Shown here: positions 1-15,892 of the stretch, piece by piece
How the letters are laid out: the number at the start of each line of letters is the position of its first letter
Position numbering within the stretch: position 1 is the stretch's first letter
From: an uncultured Ruminococcus sp.
Lineage (GTDB): Bacteria > Bacillota > Clostridia > Oscillospirales > Ruminococcaceae
Direction of reading: 5' to 3'
Assembly: GCA_947169885.1 (NCBI GenBank)
Contig: CAMVRM010000003.1
Coordinates: 53,937-117,936, forward strand
Length of the DNA stretch: 64,000 nucleotides
The notes under the pieces: model-generated
What the model saw: the letters and a program-made list of their open reading frames with translations, nothing else
The model's database searches: none
Told to the model about the DNA's origin: nothing
Program-made: the position numbers and the translations under genes

Positions 1-1092
1 ACGGCTGTCATATCCGGGCATATCCCACGCTTCCGGCGTGACATAAGAATCAACGGGCGAACCTTTCTGTATGCCCTGACAGAACGCCGTTAAACGCTCC
101 TCATTTTCAAGGCAGACAGATGCAATTATATCTGTACGTTTTTCTGTACTTTTTGGGAAAGTTGTGAAACCCAGGCTCTCAAAAAGCGAGCAGGCGAAAA
201 CGCTCGTTTTAAGTGCCGCTTCAACAACAGTCGGCGCAAAGAAAAATCCCATGAACATCTCTCTGCACTGGTTGAGCGTGCAGCCGACTTCTTTTCCGAC
301 ACCGATGCAGGCAAGTCTGTCGGCGCAGAGTTCCACAAGGTCTTTTCTTCCGCAGATGTAACCGCCTGTCGATGCAATGCCGCCTCCGGGGTTCTTGATA
401 AGCGAGCCGACTATCAGATCAGCGCCCACTGCGAGCGGTTCACGCTTTTCCACGAACTCGCCGTAGCAGTTGTCGACTATTATGATAATGTCAGGGTTTG
501 CTTCACGGGCAGCGGCGATGACCTCGCCTATTGTATCAACCGTGAAAGACGGGCGCAGAGAATAGCCCCTCGAACGCTGGATATAACCGACTTTCTTGCC
601 TGCTGCGGCTTTTTTTATGCCGTCAAGATCGGGAGTGCCGTCGGCTTTCAGCTCCACCTGAGAGTACTTCACGCCGAAATCTGTGAGTGAACCTCTCCCC
701 TTTTCGCCACGTATACCTATGACTTCTTCCATTGTATCATAAGGACTGCCGGTCAGTGACAACATCTCATCACCGGGACGCAGAACGCCGAAAAGCGAGG
801 TCGAAAGCGCATGAGTTCCGTTTACGAAAGTGTGGCGCACGATCGCATCTTCACCGCCGAACGCCTGAGCATAGACTGCATCAAGTGTTTCACGTCCGAT
901 GTCTCCGTAGCCGTAACCCGTTGTACCTTTAAGACAGCTCTCACTCACACGGTTGTCGATGAATGCTTTCAGCACCTTTGCACCGTTGTATTCAGCGTTC
1001 TCGGCTATTGCCGCAAAGTTCTCAGCTGCGTTTTTTTCTGCCTGTCTGCCAAGTTCCAGCAGACGTTTATCTATGTTAAAAAGTTCTTCCAT
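1..1092 (-). CDS. Methionine gamma-lyase family / aluminium-resistance-like PLP protein (3' end outside window)
   Basis: This reading frame is absent from the ORF track because its stop lies left of position 1; I translated it from the ATG at 1092, giving about 364 residues of a family normally a little over 400. It begins MEELFNIDKRLLELGRQAE and has the features of the fold-type I PLP family annotated as methionine gamma-lyase family or aluminium resistance protein: a glycine-rich region (GTTGYGYGD), a VDNCYGEF block that supplies the PLP-contacting Asp, and SLIKNPGGG, whose Lys should form the Schiff base. It is cytosolic. The true substrate of this family is poorly settled. It is last in a closely spaced minus-strand gene run, 19 bp after the LRR gene. 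Confidence 0.85.
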   Translation of the reverse strand, partial: MEELFNIDKRLLELGRQAEKNAAENFAAIAENAEYNGAKVLKAFIDNRVSESCLKGTTGYGYGDIGRETLDAVYAQAFGGEDAIVRHTFVNGTHALSTSLFGVLRPGDEMLSLTGSPYDTMEEVIGIRGEKGRGSLTDFGVKYSQVELKADGTPDLDGIKKAAAGKKVGYIQRSRGYSLRPSFTVDTIGEVIAAAREANPDIIIIVDNCYGEFVEKREPLAVGADLIVGSLIKNPGGGIASTGGYICGRKDLVELCADRLACIGVGKEVGCTLNQCREMFMGFFFAPTVVEAALKTSVFACSLFESLGFTTFPKSTEKRTDIIASVCLENEERLTAFCQGIQKGSPVDSYVTPEAWDMPGYDSR

Positions 1093-1111
1093 TATTCTCT
1101 CCGTTAATATA

Positions 1112-2296
1112 TTATTCAGGAATATGTATACCACGCCTTACAGCGTAGGCATATATCACATCGTACACCTCTGTCACACCCATCATGCCTGCACTGTCTG
1201 CCGCTTCAAGAACATCTTCCTTAGAAAACGCTTCCTCAGGCAGAATGGAAAGCAGTTCACGGACTGTATCTGCATCTTCTTTTAAAATAAGTGCCTGAAG
1301 TATATCACGGATATTGCTCTGTACATATGAAGACACTCTCATGTCTCCCTCAACAGCAAGGCGGGCGTACATATAACTGAGCGTATTCAAGTCCAGCGTA
1401 CCTTTCAGCTCAAAGCTGCGCTCACCAAGTACGACTGTTTTCAGCGAATCACATTCCCAGAAGCAAGTGCCGATGCCTACATCATCATCAAATTTTTTGC
1501 GGAATGTAACACCAATGGGCAGACGCAATTTTTCCAGCGCAGTACAGCCCCTGAAAGTGTCAAAAGCATCAATTATCTTCACGCTGTCGGGTAAGTATAT
1601 CTCTTTAAGTGCTGTGCAGTCAGAAAAAGCTCTGTGTTCGATCACCTTCACCGTGTCCGGGATAATGACACTTTTGAGCATAGTGCAGTCTTCAAAGGCA
1701 AATGAACCGATCTTCGTCACGCCCGCGGGTATCTCGAAGCTGGTGAGCAGTTCACAGGATTTCAACACGTTAAAGAACTCACCAGTCAGACGTTTAGGGA
1801 ATCTCACGTCCTCCAGTGCTGTGCAGTTCGAGAACAGTCCGTAGCCTATCTGACTTCCATTAAGGCTGTCGGGAATATAGGCTTTTTCAAGTGCAGAGCA
1901 ATCGCTGAACACCCAATCGCCCAGCTTTGTCACACTTTCAGGGATCATCACTTCCCTGAGAGAAGCACAGCCGCCAAAAGCACTGTTGTCTATCTCTTTA
2001 AGGGAAGATGGAAACTGTATCTTAGTAAGGCATTTGCAGTCTTTAAAAGCATTCTTGCCTATCCTTGTACAGCCCTTGGGTATCTCAAATTCCTCGATGT
2101 CGTTTCTATCCCTGTACTTGCCGTCAGGAATTTCATTTACCTTTTCTTTCTGCTTTGTCGGAGGCGGATAAGGAACGCTCTGCTGAACAGTCGGCGGAGC
2201 GGTTTTCTTCTGGTTCTGCTTTTCAAGGTATTCCCCCGAAGCTCTCTCGGCAGCTTTGATAACAAGCTTGCTTAACAGCATATCAAAAAAGCCCAT
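1112..2296 (-). CDS. BspA-type leucine-rich repeat protein, cytosolic
   Basis: A 394-residue protein built mainly of BspA/LRR_5 repeats (about residues 65-300) with the recurring pattern of IPxxVTxIGxxAFxxCxxL, for example IPAGVTKIGSFAFEDCTML. The N-terminus (MGFFDMLLSKLVIKAAERA) is amphipathic and followed by a Pro/Gln-rich linker; there is no signal peptide, cell-wall anchor or dockerin, so unlike many LRR_5 proteins it is probably intracellular. The last 90 residues are helical and repeat-free. The start is supported by AAGGAG upstream of the ATG. LRR_5 domains mediate protein contacts; the partner is unknown. Confidence 0.8.
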   Translation of the reverse strand: MGFFDMLLSKLVIKAAERASGEYLEKQNQKKTAPPTVQQSVPYPPPTKQKEKVNEIPDGKYRDRNDIEEFEIPKGCTRIGKNAFKDCKCLTKIQFPSSLKEIDNSAFGGCASLREVMIPESVTKLGDWVFSDCSALEKAYIPDSLNGSQIGYGLFSNCTALEDVRFPKRLTGEFFNVLKSCELLTSFEIPAGVTKIGSFAFEDCTMLKSVIIPDTVKVIEHRAFSDCTALKEIYLPDSVKIIDAFDTFRGCTALEKLRLPIGVTFRKKFDDDVGIGTCFWECDSLKTVVLGERSFELKGTLDLNTLSYMYARLAVEGDMRVSSYVQSNIRDILQALILKEDADTVRELLSILPEEAFSKEDVLEAADSAGMMGVTEVYDVIYAYAVRRGIHIPE

Positions 2297-2319
2297 TGTT
2301 AAGTCTCCTTATTTCTTTT

Positions 2320-3117
2320 TTATCTGAATTCCTCTTTAAGTTCAAAAACCCTGTCATGAGCGATAGCCTTAAAGCCTATCTCCTCATAGTAGCTGACACG
2401 GTGAGGGCGTGCAAACAGCCGCACTTCAAAGCCGTCATTCGTCAGGCGTTCGCCTATCCAGTAAAGCAGGCGGCGTGCATAGAACTGCCCTCTGTATTCG
2501 GGGAGAGTTGCAACGTGCCCTATGAGTGCTTTTCTGTCGATTATGTATTGGATAGTCGCAGTCGAGCAGTTTTCCTTTCCCGAATCATCTTTCATGAGAA
2601 ATGACTGCGAAAGACCGTGACGAACTCTGTGCGAAGTGTCGGTTATCCACAGTTCATAGGACTGTGCAAGTGTCGGGAACGACACTCTGAGAATATCGAA
2701 CACCGAATCAAGGCTCGGGCACTCGTCAATGTCCAGCACAGGCAGTGCGCCCTTTGAGCAGAACGCAAATTCCGTGCGGTTGTCGGGAGAATACATATCC
2801 GCAAGCAGAGGTTCTAACTTATCCGAATAAACGGGGTCGATCTCGACCGAATAAGGCTTCATCATGTGGACGAATATCGCAATATCTTCAAGTTCCTTAT
2901 CGGTGAAACGAATATCCTGCATATCGCTTATGACCGCTGACGCATTGAACGCCGAGATTATACCGACTGCCTGCTCCTCACGCTTTATCACAAATATGCG
3001 TGAGAAGTCATACTTTATACCGTATGCCAGAAAATGTGATTTTATTCTCCTGCCGTAGTGTGTTGAACTGAGCCTTTCAAAAAGGCTGCTGTCATTAGTT
3101 TCCAACTGATAGATCAT
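2320..3117 (-). CDS. GNAT family N-acetyltransferase
   Basis: The ORF track begins upstream, but the likely start is the ATG at 3117 (MIYQLETNDS), which overlaps the stop of the preceding M42 gene in an ATGA junction, a sign of translational coupling. The product is about 265 residues. The C-terminal half carries the GNAT fold: an acetyl-CoA loop motif VATLPEYRGQFYARRL followed by a helix, and the terminal YYEEIGFKAI motif near the active site. The N-terminal 140 residues look like a second, degenerate GNAT-like half. The acceptor is unknown. Confidence 0.8.
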   Translation of the reverse strand: MIYQLETNDSSLFERLSSTHYGRRIKSHFLAYGIKYDFSRIFVIKREEQAVGIISAFNASAVISDMQDIRFTDKELEDIAIFVHMMKPYSVEIDPVYSDKLEPLLADMYSPDNRTEFAFCSKGALPVLDIDECPSLDSVFDILRVSFPTLAQSYELWITDTSHRVRHGLSQSFLMKDDSGKENCSTATIQYIIDRKALIGHVATLPEYRGQFYARRLLYWIGERLTNDGFEVRLFARPHRVSYYEEIGFKAIAHDRVFELKEEFR

Positions 3118-4139
3118 AGCTTTTGTATCCGTTCTGCAAATGCTGTCACCAGCTTGTATGCGTTTGTCATGTCCTCTGCGGCGATAACACTTGCGGGCGA
3201 ATGAAGATACCTGCAAGGCAGAGAAACTGCCGCTGTGCGCACACCCCCACGGGAAACGTGTATCGCACCTGCATCGTTTCCGCCTGCGACAACTGTTTTT
3301 GTCTGACAGGGAATGCCCAGTTCCTCAGCCGTGCTGAATGCGAGATCGTACAGTTCCTTGTCATATATCGTGTGTCTGTCCATGTATGAAACAACAGGAC
3401 CTTTTCCGACTTCGCAGACACGCTTTTCTTCCGTGGAGGACGGAATGTCGGCGGCGGTGGTAGATTCCAGCACTATCGCATAATCGGGGTCAACGGTATA
3501 AGCCGCAGCTGTCGCACCACGAAGTCCGACTTCTTCCTGCACCACAAACGTGAAATATGTATCGTATTCAAGTTCCGAGTTTATCATTTCTATCATCATG
3601 GCACAGCCTGCTCTGTCGTCGATAGCTTTTGACTTTATACGTCCCTCGCCGAACCGCAGGAATTCCGAATCGAACACAACGCTGTCCCCGGGTTTCACAA
3701 GCTTCATAGCTTCCTCACGGGAATCCACGCCGATGTCGATGCACAGATCCGAGTGGTCTGCCGCCTTTTCAAGCTGCTTATCGGTAAGGTTGTGTATCGC
3801 TATTCCTGCGATAACGCCGAGATGCTTATCTTTACCCACATAGACACGCTTTCCGAAAAGCACTCTCGGGTCAATGCCGCCTACTTCCGCAAATTTCAGC
3901 GAACCGTCCGAACAGATGTGAGTAACTATCAGTCCTACCTCGTCCATGTGCGCTGAGAAAAGCAACTTGTGCTTAGGGGTCTGCCTGCCCTTTTTGAATG
4001 CGATAACGCTTCCAAGAGGGTCGATGCTGTATTCGCACTTACCCTCAACAGCCTTTATTATGTAGTCCCTGACTGCGCCCTCATCGCCCGAAATTCCGTC
4101 AAGAACGCACAGTTCTTCCAATCTTTTTATAAGTTCCAT
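3114..4139 (-). CDS. M42 family metallo-aminopeptidase (first of pair by position)
   Basis: A 341-residue cytosolic peptidase of the M42 (glutamyl aminopeptidase / TET aminopeptidase / endoglucanase M) family. Metal-binding and catalytic motifs are all present: AHMDEVGLIV, IDDRAGCAMMIE, the catalytic pair in VVQEEVGLRGA, VLEST and RYLHSPASV. These dinuclear-metal enzymes trim N-terminal residues from short peptides and usually assemble into dodecamers. It sits 2 bp downstream of a paralogous M42 gene and overlaps the GNAT gene by 4 bp, so all three are probably co-translated. Old annotations as cellulase for this family are misleading. Confidence 0.92.
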   Translation of the reverse strand: MELIKRLEELCVLDGISGDEGAVRDYIIKAVEGKCEYSIDPLGSVIAFKKGRQTPKHKLLFSAHMDEVGLIVTHICSDGSLKFAEVGGIDPRVLFGKRVYVGKDKHLGVIAGIAIHNLTDKQLEKAADHSDLCIDIGVDSREEAMKLVKPGDSVVFDSEFLRFGEGRIKSKAIDDRAGCAMMIEMINSELEYDTYFTFVVQEEVGLRGATAAAYTVDPDYAIVLESTTAADIPSSTEEKRVCEVGKGPVVSYMDRHTIYDKELYDLAFSTAEELGIPCQTKTVVAGGNDAGAIHVSRGGVRTAAVSLPCRYLHSPASVIAAEDMTNAYKLVTAFAERIQKL

Positions 4140-4141
4140 TT

Positions 4142-5158
4142 TCAGAACAGCCCCCTTTCACAGAATGCCGCAGCAAGCGCCGCCGTTTGTTCAACGTCCG
4201 AGAGCTTGACAGCCTCGACAGGAGTGTGCATATATTTTATCGGTATAGAAACAGTGCAGGCAGGAACGCCGCCCTTTGCAACGGCTATCGCATCTGCATC
4301 AGTGCCTGTTCTGCCGCCCATTACCTCGGGCTGCCACGAAAGCTTTTCCGCTTCGGCAGTCTCGCAAAGGCAGTTGGACAGCCTTCTCGAAAGCACAGGA
4401 GAAATGCCTATCATTGTACCCTTGCCTATCTCGCCGACTTCGCCCTCAGTCTCGCCGTGAACTCTGCCGAAGCTGACATCAAACACAAGTGCAAGGTCTG
4501 CATCAGCCGTGAAAGCGCCTGTCTTTGCGCCCTGACCGCCGACTTCCTCGCAGACGGAGAACAGCACTTTTATATTGTATGCCGACTGTTTTTCGGCTAT
4601 CCTTTCAACTGCCGAGATAACTGCCGCCGCACAAACTCTGTCATCGAGCGCCTTTGAGGTAACAAGTTCGCCCATGTGTGCAGGCTCGTTCTCGATAAGA
4701 ACTCTGTCACCAAGCGAAATGAGTTCCTTTGCCTTTTCGCCCGAAAGACCCGTGTCAACATACAGTTCGTCAATGGGTGCAGTCTTGTCATGCTCTTTCT
4801 GCAAGTGGGGCGGAACGCTGGTCATAACGCCTTTAAGCGTTTCTTTGCCGTAGATAGTCACCTGTGAAGCAGGCAGAACTCTTGCATCTATGCCGCCGCA
4901 CTTTGAGACACGCAGAAAGCCGTCCTCAGTGATATAGTTCACGATCATTCCTATCTCGTCTATGTGTGCGTTCAGCAGGAGAGTTTTTTTGCTGTCATCA
5001 TGCTCACCGACTTCGCAAAGCACATTGCCGAGAGCGTCTCTTTTGACAGTGCCGTAACTACCGAGCAGTTTTTCGCACACACTGCCTATATCGCTTTCGT
5101 TTCCCGAAACGCCCTGCGGAGTGCAGAGCTGTCTGATAAGTTCAAAAATGTCCGTCAT
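4142..5158 (-). CDS. M42 family metallo-aminopeptidase (second paralogue)
   Basis: A 338-residue M42 peptidase paralogous to the adjacent gene. It shows AHIDEIGMIV, LDDRVCAAAV, SVCEEVGGQGA, a VFDVSF metal-site segment and KYMHTPVEAV. The two neighbours are clearly diverged, so they may form mixed assemblies or differ in side-chain preference, as in TET1/TET2-type pairs; this is inference. It follows murD by 12 bp on the same strand and precedes the other M42 gene by 2 bp. Confidence 0.92.
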   Translation of the reverse strand: MTDIFELIRQLCTPQGVSGNESDIGSVCEKLLGSYGTVKRDALGNVLCEVGEHDDSKKTLLLNAHIDEIGMIVNYITEDGFLRVSKCGGIDARVLPASQVTIYGKETLKGVMTSVPPHLQKEHDKTAPIDELYVDTGLSGEKAKELISLGDRVLIENEPAHMGELVTSKALDDRVCAAAVISAVERIAEKQSAYNIKVLFSVCEEVGGQGAKTGAFTADADLALVFDVSFGRVHGETEGEVGEIGKGTMIGISPVLSRRLSNCLCETAEAEKLSWQPEVMGGRTGTDADAIAVAKGGVPACTVSIPIKYMHTPVEAVKLSDVEQTAALAAAFCERGLF

Positions 5159-5170
5159 ATCGAATGCAGA

Positions 5171-6562
5171 TCAAAGCTCATTTACAAGACGCTTGAAATG
5201 CTTACCTCTTTCCTCAAAATTATTGTAAAGATCAAAGCTTGCGCTTGCAGGAGAAAGCGAAACTATATCCCCTGCCGATGCGTATTTATAAGCCTGATAG
5301 ACCGCTTCTTCAAGGGTCTTGACGTTTATTATTTTAAGACCGCTGTCGGGATAGAGCGCCGAGCCTTTTACTGCCGCCTCTATCTTAGGACCTGTTGCGC
5401 CGAGAAGTATCAGTATCTTGACTTTTTCGTTCACAAGGTCAGCCATGGGTTCATAAGGTATCTTCTTGTCATAGCCGCCTGCGATAATGATTATCTTCTG
5501 GTCGAAAGAATTTAAACCTGCCATAACTCTTGTTGGGCTGGTAGCGATAGAATCATTGAACCACTTAACGCCGTCAAGTTCTCTTATGAACTCGATGCGA
5601 TGCTCAACTCCGCCGAATGAGATAGCAGTGTTGACGATGCTCTCGATCGAAACTTCGCCCCATACTGCCGAGATAGCGGTCAGGTAGTTGTCAACATTGT
5701 GTATTCCGGGGATGCGGATGTCGTCCTTGTGGACTATCTCGGTAACGTTGTCCTTGTCCCTGTAACAAAGCATACCGTCCTCACGCAGGAAAGCTCCACG
5801 CTCGGTATTGCCCGAGAGTGAGAACTTGACAAGCGTTCCTCTTACCAGCGGAGCAAGCTTCATCGTCTCCTCATTGTCAGCGTTGAGGACTGTTCTCGAA
5901 AAAGCGTTCTGGTGGCGGATAAGGTTGCATTTTGAGTCGATGTATTCTTCCATTGTGCCGTGAACATCAAGATGATTTGGCGAGATGTTCGTGATAACTG
6001 CCACGTCAGGCGAACGGCGCATGGAAATAAGCTGAAAGCTGGAAAGCTCGACTACCGCAACGTCAGATTCGCTCATAGTCTCGACAAGCGGCAGAAGCGC
6101 CTTGCCGATGTTGCCGCCCAGATGAACACGTCTGCCCTCGGCTTTCAGAAATTCACTGATAAGCGTTGTGGAAGTGGTCTTTCCGTCAGAACCTGTCACG
6201 CCGTATATCTTGCAGGGGCAGAGGTCAAAGAACACTTCCATTTCGGAAGTGATGACAACTCCTGCTTCCCTTGCCTTTGTAAGCACGGGGTTGTTGAAAT
6301 ACATACCGGGGGTGCGGAACACGATGTCGCAGTTGAACACTTCGTCAAGATAGTTCTCACCCAGCGCAAAATCAACGCCCTTTGCCGAAAACTCATAGTA
6401 CAGATCCTCGGGGAAATGATCCTCGTCCTTTTTATCCATGATAACGACTTTGATGCCCTTTGTCAGGAACACTCTTATGAGCTGTGTGTGTGAAACACCG
6501 GTGCCGATAAAGCCCACACGCTTATCTTTTATCGAATTGAAAAATCTCTGTGCCTTTGTCAT
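5171..6562 (-). CDS. murD: UDP-N-acetylmuramoyl-L-alanine--D-glutamate ligase
   Basis: MurD adds D-Glu to UDP-MurNAc-L-Ala in the cytosolic part of peptidoglycan synthesis. The product has the Mur ligase layout: an N-terminal Rossmann-like domain (RVGFIGTGVSHTQL), a central ATP-binding loop GVTGSDGKTTSTTLIS, the NISPNHLDVHGTMEEY block, and a C-terminal domain with NDSIATSPTRVMAGL. I chose the ATG at 6562 rather than the track start at 6601 because GGAGAG precedes it at normal spacing and the extra 13 residues lack a site; this gives 463 residues, near the usual 450. It heads the minus-strand run. No other mur or fts genes are adjacent. Confidence 0.93.
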   Translation of the reverse strand: MTKAQRFFNSIKDKRVGFIGTGVSHTQLIRVFLTKGIKVVIMDKKDEDHFPEDLYYEFSAKGVDFALGENYLDEVFNCDIVFRTPGMYFNNPVLTKAREAGVVITSEMEVFFDLCPCKIYGVTGSDGKTTSTTLISEFLKAEGRRVHLGGNIGKALLPLVETMSESDVAVVELSSFQLISMRRSPDVAVITNISPNHLDVHGTMEEYIDSKCNLIRHQNAFSRTVLNADNEETMKLAPLVRGTLVKFSLSGNTERGAFLREDGMLCYRDKDNVTEIVHKDDIRIPGIHNVDNYLTAISAVWGEVSIESIVNTAISFGGVEHRIEFIRELDGVKWFNDSIATSPTRVMAGLNSFDQKIIIIAGGYDKKIPYEPMADLVNEKVKILILLGATGPKIEAAVKGSALYPDSGLKIINVKTLEEAVYQAYKYASAGDIVSLSPASASFDLYNNFEERGKHFKRLVNEL

Positions 6563-6806
6563 AGTTACTCTCCTTTTCGGAACTTTCCATAACAGTCCCA
6601 TTTTAAAAATACCCTATATATTATATAACATCTCCGCTGAAATTACAAGAGTTATCCATGAAATTTAACATCTTTTATAAGTATTTATTATTTTGACTGT
6701 CAGAATTTGTCTTTTATCATAAACCTACGGCTTATTTTTATTGTGAAAAACACACAAATACAAACGTGATGATATGGTGAAAAGTATCTATAATGAGCTT
6801 TTGCTA

Positions 6807-6835
6807 TTGCAAAAAAATAATCTTTGTGTTATAAT
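6807..6835 (+). promoter_or_regulatory. Sigma-A type promoter of fprA
   Basis: TTGCAA (6807-6812), a 17-bp spacer and TATAAT (6830-6835), about 40 bp before the flavodiiron protein start. The rest of the 6563-6874 gap is AT-rich with no other gene seen. Confidence 0.65.
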
Positions 6836-6874
6836 AGTGTTACCGAATAAAAGTTAAAACGGAGGAATGTAAAA

Positions 6875-8029
6875 ATGTTTATAAGAGATGATATATTATA
6901 CGTTGGAGTGAACGATCATCAGATCGACCTGTTCGAGGGACTTTACGATGTTCCCAACGGCATGGCTTACAACTCCTATGTCATAAAGGACGAAAAGACC
7001 GCTGTCATGGACTCGGTAGACCAAAACTTCGGCGATGAATGGATAGCTAATATAAAGCAGGCGCTGGGCGGTTCTGCACCCGATTATCTCATCGTTCAGC
7101 ACATGGAGCCGGATCACAGCGCAAACATCGGCAGATTCGCTGCTGAGTTCCCGAACGCAAAAATTGTCGGCAACGCCAAGACATTCGCAATGATAAAGCG
7201 CTTTTTCGGCACAGACTACCCCGACAAGCAGGTAGTTGTCAAGGACGGCGAGACACTTTCTCTCGGTTCGCACGAACTCAAATTCGTGTTCGCTCCCATG
7301 GTCCACTGGCCCGAGGTCATGTTCACTTATGACGCTGCCGCAAAGGTGCTTTTCACGGCAGACGCTTTCGGAAAGTTCGGCGCTCTTGACGTTGAAGAGG
7401 ACTGGGCTTGTGAGGCAAGACGCTACTATTTCGGCATCGTCGGCAAATACGGTATGCAGGTGCAGAACGTCCTGAAAAAGGCGGCGGCACTCGACATTCA
7501 GACTATCTGCCCTCTGCACGGTCCTGTACTGTCCGAAAATTTAGACTACTACCTCGAATTGTACAACACATGGTCAAGCTACGGAGTTGAGAGCGAGGGA
7601 CTTTTCATCGCTTACACTTCCGTTTACGGCAACACGAAAAAAGCTGCCGAACTGCTCAAAGAAAAGCTTGAAGCAAAGGGCTGTCCGAAAGTCGCTGTCG
7701 CCGATCTTGCAAGAGAAGATATGGCAGAATCTGTCGAGGACGCATTCCGCTACGGAAAGCTTGTCCTTGCGACTACCACATACAATGCGGACATCTTCCC
7801 GTTCATGCGTGAGTTCATCAACGACCTCACCGAGAGGGGCTATCAGAACCGCACTATCGGCATAATCGAGAACGGCACATGGGCACCAATGGCTGCAAAG
7901 GTCATCAAGTCGAAGTTCGAGAAGAGCAAGAACATTACTTTCGCCAACACCACCGTAACAGTAAATTCAGCACTCGACAGCACTTCCGAAGCACAGATAG
8001 AAGCACTTGCCGACGAACTCATGGGCTGA
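6875..8029 (+). CDS. fprA: Flavodiiron protein (FprA, class A)
   Basis: A 384-residue A-type flavoprotein that reduces O2 to water and/or NO to N2O, protecting anaerobes from oxygen and nitrosative stress. The N-terminal metallo-beta-lactamase-like domain has the diiron ligands H76-x-E78-x-D80-H81 (HMEPDH), a later His in MVHWPEVMF, an Asp in TADAFGKFG and the last His in CPLHGPV. The C-terminal flavodoxin domain begins with the FMN phosphate loop TSVYGNTKK. A GGAGGA site precedes the start. The next gene encodes its probable electron donor, as in the fprA-hrb operon described from Moorella. Confidence 0.95.
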   Translation: MFIRDDILYVGVNDHQIDLFEGLYDVPNGMAYNSYVIKDEKTAVMDSVDQNFGDEWIANIKQALGGSAPDYLIVQHMEPDHSANIGRFAAEFPNAKIVGNAKTFAMIKRFFGTDYPDKQVVVKDGETLSLGSHELKFVFAPMVHWPEVMFTYDAAAKVLFTADAFGKFGALDVEEDWACEARRYYFGIVGKYGMQVQNVLKKAAALDIQTICPLHGPVLSENLDYYLELYNTWSSYGVESEGLFIAYTSVYGNTKKAAELLKEKLEAKGCPKVAVADLAREDMAESVEDAFRYGKLVLATTTYNADIFPFMREFINDLTERGYQNRTIGIIENGTWAPMAAKVIKSKFEKSKNITFANTTVTVNSALDSTSEAQIEALADELMG

Positions 8030-8070
8030 AATAAACAACAATGATCTTATTAGACAAGGAGGGCACACAC

Positions 8071-8682
8071 ATGGCACAATATGACCCCACAGCATTATTC
8101 AAGCTTGGCTACGGACTTTATGTGATAACTTCAAATGACGGCAGCCGTGACAACGGTATGATCTGCAACACCGTTTCACAGGTGGCAGTCTCTCCCGACA
8201 AGCTTGCAGTTGCGATAAACAAGGCGAACTACACTCACGACACGATAAAAGAAACAGGCTTCATGAACGTAAATTGCCTGACGGAAGAAGCACCGTTCGA
8301 GCTGTTCAGACAGTTTGGATTCCAGAGCGGCAGAGATGTGAACAAGTTCGAGGGCGAACAGGTGTTCCGCACCGCAAACGGAGCGGCGATTCTTACAAAG
8401 TTCATCAATGCGTTTATCTCGCTGAAAGTCACCGACTATGTTGATCTGGGCAGTCACGGGCTGTTCATCTGTGAACTGACCGACTCGGCTGTCATGAACA
8501 GCAAGCCCTCCATGACCTACGCATACTACCACGCAAACGTCAAGCCTAAACCGCAGGCTGAAAAGAAAAAGGGTTTTATCTGCAAGATATGCGGATACAT
8601 CTACGAGGGCGACACGCTCCCCGAGGACTTTATCTGTCCGCTCTGCAAGCACCCCGCTTCCGATTTTGAACCAATAGAATAA
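8071..8682 (+). CDS. hrb: Flavin reductase-rubredoxin fusion (high-molecular-weight rubredoxin)
   Basis: The ATG at 8071 has an AAGGAGG site; the track start at 8041 does not, so I call 203 residues. Residues 1-150 form a flavin-reductase-like FMN-binding domain (ITSNDGSRDNGMICNTVSQV). The C-terminus is a rubredoxin domain with two CxxC pairs, C171/C174 (CKICGYIYEG) and C189/C192 (CPLCKHPASDFEP). This architecture matches Hrb, which passes electrons from NAD(P)H to FprA. It lies 41 bp after fprA and almost certainly shares its transcript. Confidence 0.92.
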   Translation: MAQYDPTALFKLGYGLYVITSNDGSRDNGMICNTVSQVAVSPDKLAVAINKANYTHDTIKETGFMNVNCLTEEAPFELFRQFGFQSGRDVNKFEGEQVFRTANGAAILTKFINAFISLKVTDYVDLGSHGLFICELTDSAVMNSKPSMTYAYYHANVKPKPQAEKKKGFICKICGYIYEGDTLPEDFICPLCKHPASDFEPIE

Positions 8683-8689
8683 GACTTTT

Positions 8690-8720
8690 GCGCCGTCATT
8701 AGCTTGGCGGCGCTGTTTTT
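8690..8720 (+). terminator. Rho-independent terminator after hrb
   Basis: GCGCCG and CGGCGC arms with a 12-nt loop followed by a run of T. The addB ribosome site GGAGGA begins immediately after, so addB either has its own promoter overlapping hrb or relies on read-through. Confidence 0.7.
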
Positions 8721-8734
8721 GGAGGAATATTTTT

Positions 8735-15189
<6,455 letters not shown>

Positions 15190-15216
15190 ATTCTTCGTGA
15201 TATTTTCCTAAAACAC

Positions 15217-15245
15217 TTGAAAAAGAATAATAAATATGTTATAAT
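15217..15245 (+). promoter_or_regulatory. Sigma-A type promoter of the 142-residue hypothetical gene
   Basis: TTGAAA (15217-15222), 17-bp spacer, TATAAT (15240-15245), 28 bp before the start codon. Confidence 0.6.
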
Positions 15246-15273
15246 GTAACAAAAACAAATAGGAGGCGTTCTT

Positions 15274-15702
15274 ATGAAGAAGAAACCTGTAACAGTCGGC
15301 GGACTGGAAATACCGTTCACAGTCGGAGATGAATATTTTACTATATCCGAGCCTGATGCCGATGACAGATACACCGATCACTTCAAGTTCGGAGTGGAAG
15401 GACCCGAAACAGTCGAGGGCATACTTATCGACGCTGACGGCATCTATGTCGGCGACAGCGAGGAACTGTTCTATCCGCTTATCGAGGTTTTCAAGACCCG
15501 TGAAGAAGCGGAGGAACTGATAAAACTGCTGGGTATAGACAAGCTGCCGTTCGCCGAGAACGATGCTGTCAACTCTCCGAAAGGCGATGACACCATTGCC
15601 GCACTTTCGATAGACTATGACAGAAGAAAACTGATAATCCACACTGACAAGGGATATAACTTTACGCTCGAAGAGTGGGGAGAGTCTGTTACACCGAGAT
15701 AA
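15274..15702 (+). CDS. Hypothetical acidic protein, 142 residues
   Basis: I do not recognise a family. The gene looks real: it has its own promoter, an AGGAGG site 7 bp before the ATG, neighbour-like codon use and a terminator after the stop. The product is soluble and acidic, with no signal peptide or cysteines, and predicted beta strands at both ends (VGGLEIPFTVGDEYFTI and KLIIHTDKGYNFTLEEWG). It lies between two glycosidase genes but there is no direct evidence that it works with them. Confidence 0.6.
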   Translation: MKKKPVTVGGLEIPFTVGDEYFTISEPDADDRYTDHFKFGVEGPETVEGILIDADGIYVGDSEELFYPLIEVFKTREEAEELIKLLGIDKLPFAENDAVNSPKGDDTIAALSIDYDRRKLIIHTDKGYNFTLEEWGESVTPR

Positions 15703-15718
15703 AATTTTCTGACAAGTT

Positions 15719-15755
15719 AAAGAACCTGACAGTAAAACCGTTGGGTTCTTTTTTA
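15719..15755 (+). terminator. Rho-independent terminator
   Basis: AAAGAACC and GGTTCTTT arms around a 17-nt loop, followed by T-rich sequence, 16 bp after the hypothetical gene. Confidence 0.65.
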
Positions 15756-15892
15756 TTTCTGAGTAAAATTTTGACGAAATGTATTTGAGAATAATGACCT
15801 CAGCGGAGCATATCCCACTCGAAAATCTGTAAAGCAAAACACTGAATATCAAGGCGTTAAATGATAATTTTCCGAAAAAAAGCTGAAAGCTA

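Noticed and set aside
3114-5158. Calling the M42 genes cellulases (endoglucanase M)
   Set aside because: Dinuclear-metal aminopeptidase motifs are complete; the cellulase name for this family is historical.
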